Part shown: positions 41,797 to 43,681 of the stretch, in pieces
How positions within the stretch are numbered: position 1 is the stretch's first letter
Layout of the letters: each line of letters opens with the position of its first letter
DNA from: Candidatus Methylomirabilis sp.
GTDB taxonomy: Bacteria > Methylomirabilota > Methylomirabilia > Methylomirabilales > Methylomirabilaceae
Assembly: GCF_028716865.1 (NCBI RefSeq)
Contig: NZ_JAQUOY010000023.1
Span: 1 to 43,681 of the forward strand
DNA: 43,681 nucleotides
Direction: 5' to 3'
Program-made: the position numbers and the translations under genes
The notes under the pieces: generated by a model
The model's database searches: none
What the model was told of the DNA's origin: nothing
The model's input: only the letters and a program-made list of their open reading frames with translations

Positions 41797-41940
41797 CTAG
41801 TGTAGTGCATCCAACGCTTCTTGACATTTACCGTTCACCCTAAGCCTGTCGAAGGGTACTGTATTGTGGCTAGTCCAGTTCATGGTTCGACAAGCTCACC
41901 ACGAACGGGATGTAAAGGGATTTATGGCGCACTACACTAG
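41797..41940. mobile_element. 144-bp MITE-like element with 12-bp inverted repeats
   Basis: CTAGTGTAGTGC (41797-41808) and GCACTACACTAG (41929-41940) are perfect 12-bp terminal inverted repeats. GCAA lies directly outside both ends (41793-41796 and 41941-41944), a 4-base target duplication. No gene inside; the interior is filled with palindromic units of the type seen at 16131. The right repeat carries the stop codon of the purU fragment, so the insertion hit the 3' end of that gene. Confidence 0.65.
41832..41909. repeat. Palindromic repeat units inside the 144-bp element
   Basis: CGTTCACCCTAAGCCTGTCG with AAGGG (41832-41856), and GTTCATGGTTCGACAAGCTC followed by ACCACGAACGGG (41878-41909), the latter an imperfect palindrome. 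Both are related to the pair at 16131-16191. Confidence 0.6.
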
Positions 41941-42138
41941 GCAAACACTACGGTCTTATTGCCATACACCAGGACCTTATCCTCCAGGTGCCAGGTGACG
42001 GCCCGCGCCAGCACCATCCGCTCCACATGGCGGCCGATCCGCTTCAGGTCCTCCACACTGTGGCGGTGATCCACTCGCTCCACATCCTGCTCGATGATCG
42101 GCCCGGCATCCAGGGCGTCGGATGGCGGGTGCTGGAGT
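41937..42138 (-). pseudogene. purU: 3' fragment of purU (formyltetrahydrofolate deformylase)
   Basis: About 66 codons on the minus strand that translate as [20 protein letters not shown], then [20 protein letters not shown] and [20 protein letters not shown]. This is the C-terminal end of PurU, a hydrolase that releases formate from 10-formyl-tetrahydrofolate. The rest (about 210 residues, including the ACT domain and the catalytic Asn-His-Asp core) is absent; the upstream sequence does not continue the family. The stop is TAG within the inverted repeat of the 144-bp element. It is a broken, non-functional remnant. Confidence 0.85.
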
Positions 42139-42176
42139 AATTGACAACACGGCTCAGCGTTGGTATTCTCTCCAAC

Positions 42177-42473
42177 ATGAAGGCTATGCCCTTGCTCCTT
42201 CGGCGAGTGATCGTTGCTGCAGACGCATTCGTTGAGGTCGTAGTGTGGGAGGTTCCAGAGCCGATATCTCCATCAACTCATGAATTCAAGTACCGGCTTG
42301 CGTATGTCGTTCGTGGCCAATGCGTGCTGCGATATGACAATGAGCAGGGAAAGGGTGATCACCGGCATACCGAAACAACCAAAGAGCCTTATAACTTTTC
42401 TACGCCTGATCAACTGATGGCCGACTTTGCAGCCGACGTAGCGAGGTGGAATCATGAACACGGTCGTGCTTGA
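42177..42473 (+). CDS. TumE-like (DUF6516) toxin
   Basis: 98-residue protein of the TumE/DUF6516 family. The core [20 protein letters not shown] then [20 protein letters not shown] has the GDHRH stretch conserved in the family. It is paired with an HTH protein of the TumA type, as in characterised TumE-TumA modules. ATG 42177 chosen over 42141 because the sequence starts to fit the family there; an ATG three codons later is also possible. No ribosome site is strong. The two genes overlap by 20 bases. Confidence 0.75.
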   Translation: MKAMPLLLRRVIVAADAFVEVVVWEVPEPISPSTHEFKYRLAYVVRGQCVLRYDNEQGKGDHRHTETTKEPYNFSTPDQLMADFAADVARWNHEHGRA

Positions 42474-42801
42474 AGTTCGTTCTCTCAAGGAAACCCTGAT
42501 CGATGCCTCACGGGCAATGAAGACGGGTCGCGCGAAGCCCGAGGCGCGTATTAGCTTTGCTACGCCGGAACTCCTTTGGCAAGTCCTGACGGCGAAGCGC
42601 TGGGAGCTTCTTAAGGCGCTTTGCGGGGCTGGCCGCGTATCTATCCGCGAGGCTGCGCGTCGGGTTGAACGCGACGTGAAAGCTGTCCATGGTGACGTAA
42701 GGGCGCTTCTGGAAGCTGGGATACTGAACCGCACACCCAATGGGCGCATTGAGTTTCCGTTCGACGCCGTGAGGGTAGAGTTCCTACTGAGAGCAGCATA
42801 G
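42454..42801 (+). CDS. TumA-like HTH antitoxin
   Basis: 115-residue protein with a winged-HTH domain: LLWQVLTAKRWELLKALCGA, then GRVSIREAARRVERDVKAVH and ALLEAGILNRTPNGRIEFPF, matching the HVO_A0114/TumA DNA-binding group. It is expected to bind the TumE toxin and repress the operon. The start lies inside the end of the toxin gene, so the two are translationally coupled. Confidence 0.78.
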   Translation: MNTVVLEVRSLKETLIDASRAMKTGRAKPEARISFATPELLWQVLTAKRWELLKALCGAGRVSIREAARRVERDVKAVHGDVRALLEAGILNRTPNGRIEFPFDAVRVEFLLRAA

Positions 42802-42889
42802 GCCGGAAGGGGCCGGTGTCGAACCATGGTGTGCAGCCGAATGGGCCGTCGGCCCGCTGCTGACGCCTATCACTAGAGGAACACGTCTG

Positions 42890-43501
42890 GTGTCCGAAGA
42901 AAAGGCTCACACTTTCTTGGGCTGGCTCAAGCAGCCGAATTCCTGGCTGTCGCTGAGTGCCGCTATAGTGTCGATAGTCACGTTTTATCTGGTTCAAGCA
43001 AGTCCGGGCAAGCTAATGGTTGTCCTGCCAGTCGAAGTTGGCGCAATATACTTAAGAGGTAACTTGGAGCTACTTGTACCGGTGACCTTAACAAACACAG
43101 GTGCTCCTCGCACCCGTCGGCACGTGGTGACAGTGCTGGCCGAACTCCGACCGCAAGAGCAAGCCGGTATTAAGCCCGTGGTGCTGCGTTGGGCATCAGA
43201 GAAAAAGTTCATGGGTTACCTTGCCTTCAATAAGGAGTTCCCGGGTGAGGGAGAACCGGACGTAGAGGACTATGAAGTATATGTGTCAAGAGCTGCTCCT
43301 TTCGCTGTATCTGGTGGCCAATCGATTACAAAGGTGATGAAATTCAAGCAGAAAGCGGGAGTCCTGGAAAAGAGCTGGTTAAAAAGCTTTGAACTGAAGG
43401 TGATAGCCAAGACAGAGGACAACGAGTTTACACGGACCGCTGTTTTCAGTTGCGCTATCGAGATAGGGGAAGTAAAGACTGATTGGTGCGAGAGACTCTG
43501 A
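42890..43501 (+). CDS. Unknown membrane-anchored protein
   Basis: 203-residue protein without recognised family. One N-terminal membrane helix (WLSLSAAIVSIVTFYLVQAS) is followed by a beta-rich domain (GNLELLVPVTLTNTGAPRTR then VVTVLAELRPQ, and so on) that looks like an extracytoplasmic immunoglobulin-like or NEAT-like sandwich. An AGAGGA ribosome site lies before the GTG at 42890. It follows TumE/TumA by 88 bases in the same direction, and precedes an insertion sequence. A link to the toxin-antitoxin pair is positional only. Confidence 0.65.
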   Translation: MSEEKAHTFLGWLKQPNSWLSLSAAIVSIVTFYLVQASPGKLMVVLPVEVGAIYLRGNLELLVPVTLTNTGAPRTRRHVVTVLAELRPQEQAGIKPVVLRWASEKKFMGYLAFNKEFPGEGEPDVEDYEVYVSRAAPFAVSGGQSITKVMKFKQKAGVLEKSWLKSFELKVIAKTEDNEFTRTAVFSCAIEIGEVKTDWCERL

Positions 43502-43573
43502 AGAAGTATCGGGCAGCGAGACGCGTGACCTCTAACACAGTGCTGGAGAGGGCCGAGTACCTCCCCCAATAAA

Positions 43574-43681
43574 GTGGACACCCACACCTAACAATGGAGG
43601 GGGGTCCAATGCGAGGCGTCAAGCGCTGTCAGGTGTCCACAGGACGGATGAAGAAGCATCGCTACAGCAATGAGTTCAAGG
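43574..43681 (+). mobile_element. Left end of an insertion sequence, IS3-like (partial)
   Basis: The gap after 43501 leads into AAAGTGGACACCC at 43571. GTGGACAC (43574-43581) recurs inverted as GTGTCCAC (43633-43640), a terminal-repeat-like pair. The start of a transposase frame follows. The element continues past the window end, so the family and the right end cannot be fixed. Confidence 0.5.
43609..43681 (+). CDS. Transposase N-terminus, IS3 OrfA-like (partial)
   Basis: Frame from ATG 43609 (a GGAGGGGGG run precedes it) reads MRGVKRCQVSTGRMKKHRYS and NEFK, which resembles the start of IS3-family OrfA proteins, where KKxRYSxEFK leads into the HTH. Only 24 codons lie in the window, so assignment is tentative. 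An internal ATG at 43648 is another possible start. Confidence 0.5.
   Translation, partial: MRGVKRCQVSTGRMKKHRYSNEFK

Overview
The window looks like a chromosomal segment of a Gram-negative, outer-membrane-bearing bacterium of moderately high GC. Support comes from several lipoproteins, a Pal/OmpA-type protein, a heptose-nucleotide enzyme, an RND efflux system and futalosine-type menaquinone genes. The gene content and style resemble the NC10 lineage (Methylomirabilota), but that is an impression that cannot be proven here. Most genes are housekeeping genes on the minus strand in tight operons. Accessory DNA is concentrated near 10.1-12.1 kb, 15.5-16.2 kb and 40.2-43.7 kb.

Left part (1-9.9 kb): the cut end of a heptose-phosphate nucleotidyltransferase with a DUF2007 partner; a Pal-like lipoprotein with a DUF4398 lipoprotein; a metal-efflux operon (small secreted protein, periplasmic adaptor, CusA/CzcA-like RND pump, CopC-CopD fusion) behind a recognisable promoter; then purM.

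First accessory patch (10.1-12.3 kb): a hicB-hicA toxin-antitoxin pair, an in-frame deletion remnant of a type ISP restriction-modification enzyme, a vapB-vapC pair with a promoter suggesting a leaderless mRNA, and tRNA-Phe.

Envelope stress block (12.5-17.7 kb): a lipoprotein, a lone receiver protein, and an overlapping cassette of ECF sigma factor, zinc-type anti-sigma factor and Spy/CnrX-like periplasmic protein. A 407-bp element with about 33-bp terminal inverted repeats follows, then two envelope proteins with related PEGA-like C-termini.

Central housekeeping (17.8-39.9 kb): hbd-rarA-pyrF; a TPR protein; a second Spy-like protein; glgA; tRNA-Asp, tRNA-Val, ssrA and smpB together; an HU gene with a strong terminator; thiS-thiG-thiE-NYN; a crotonase; a LabA-like NYN protein; a Ca2+/cation antiporter with a VTT-domain protein; an FmdB zinc ribbon; then the long operon yicC-remA-gmk-rpoZ-mobA-mqnX-mqnA behind a good promoter; and a membrane-embedded MutS-like ATPase.

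Right accessory island (40.2-43.7 kb): a TIGR02391 (Ymh-like) gene, an MntA/HepT pair with the RX4HXY motif, a 144-bp MITE-like element with 12-bp inverted repeats and a GCAA target duplication against a purU 3' fragment, a TumE/TumA-type pair, an unknown membrane-anchored protein, and the left end of an IS3-like element cut by the window edge. Four toxin-antitoxin modules, a dead restriction enzyme, small transposable elements and a gene fragment mark these two patches as turnover zones. The best candidates for something new are the membrane MutS-like ATPase, the ECF/anti-sigma/Spy cassette, the ThiS with residues after its diglycine, and the right-hand island.
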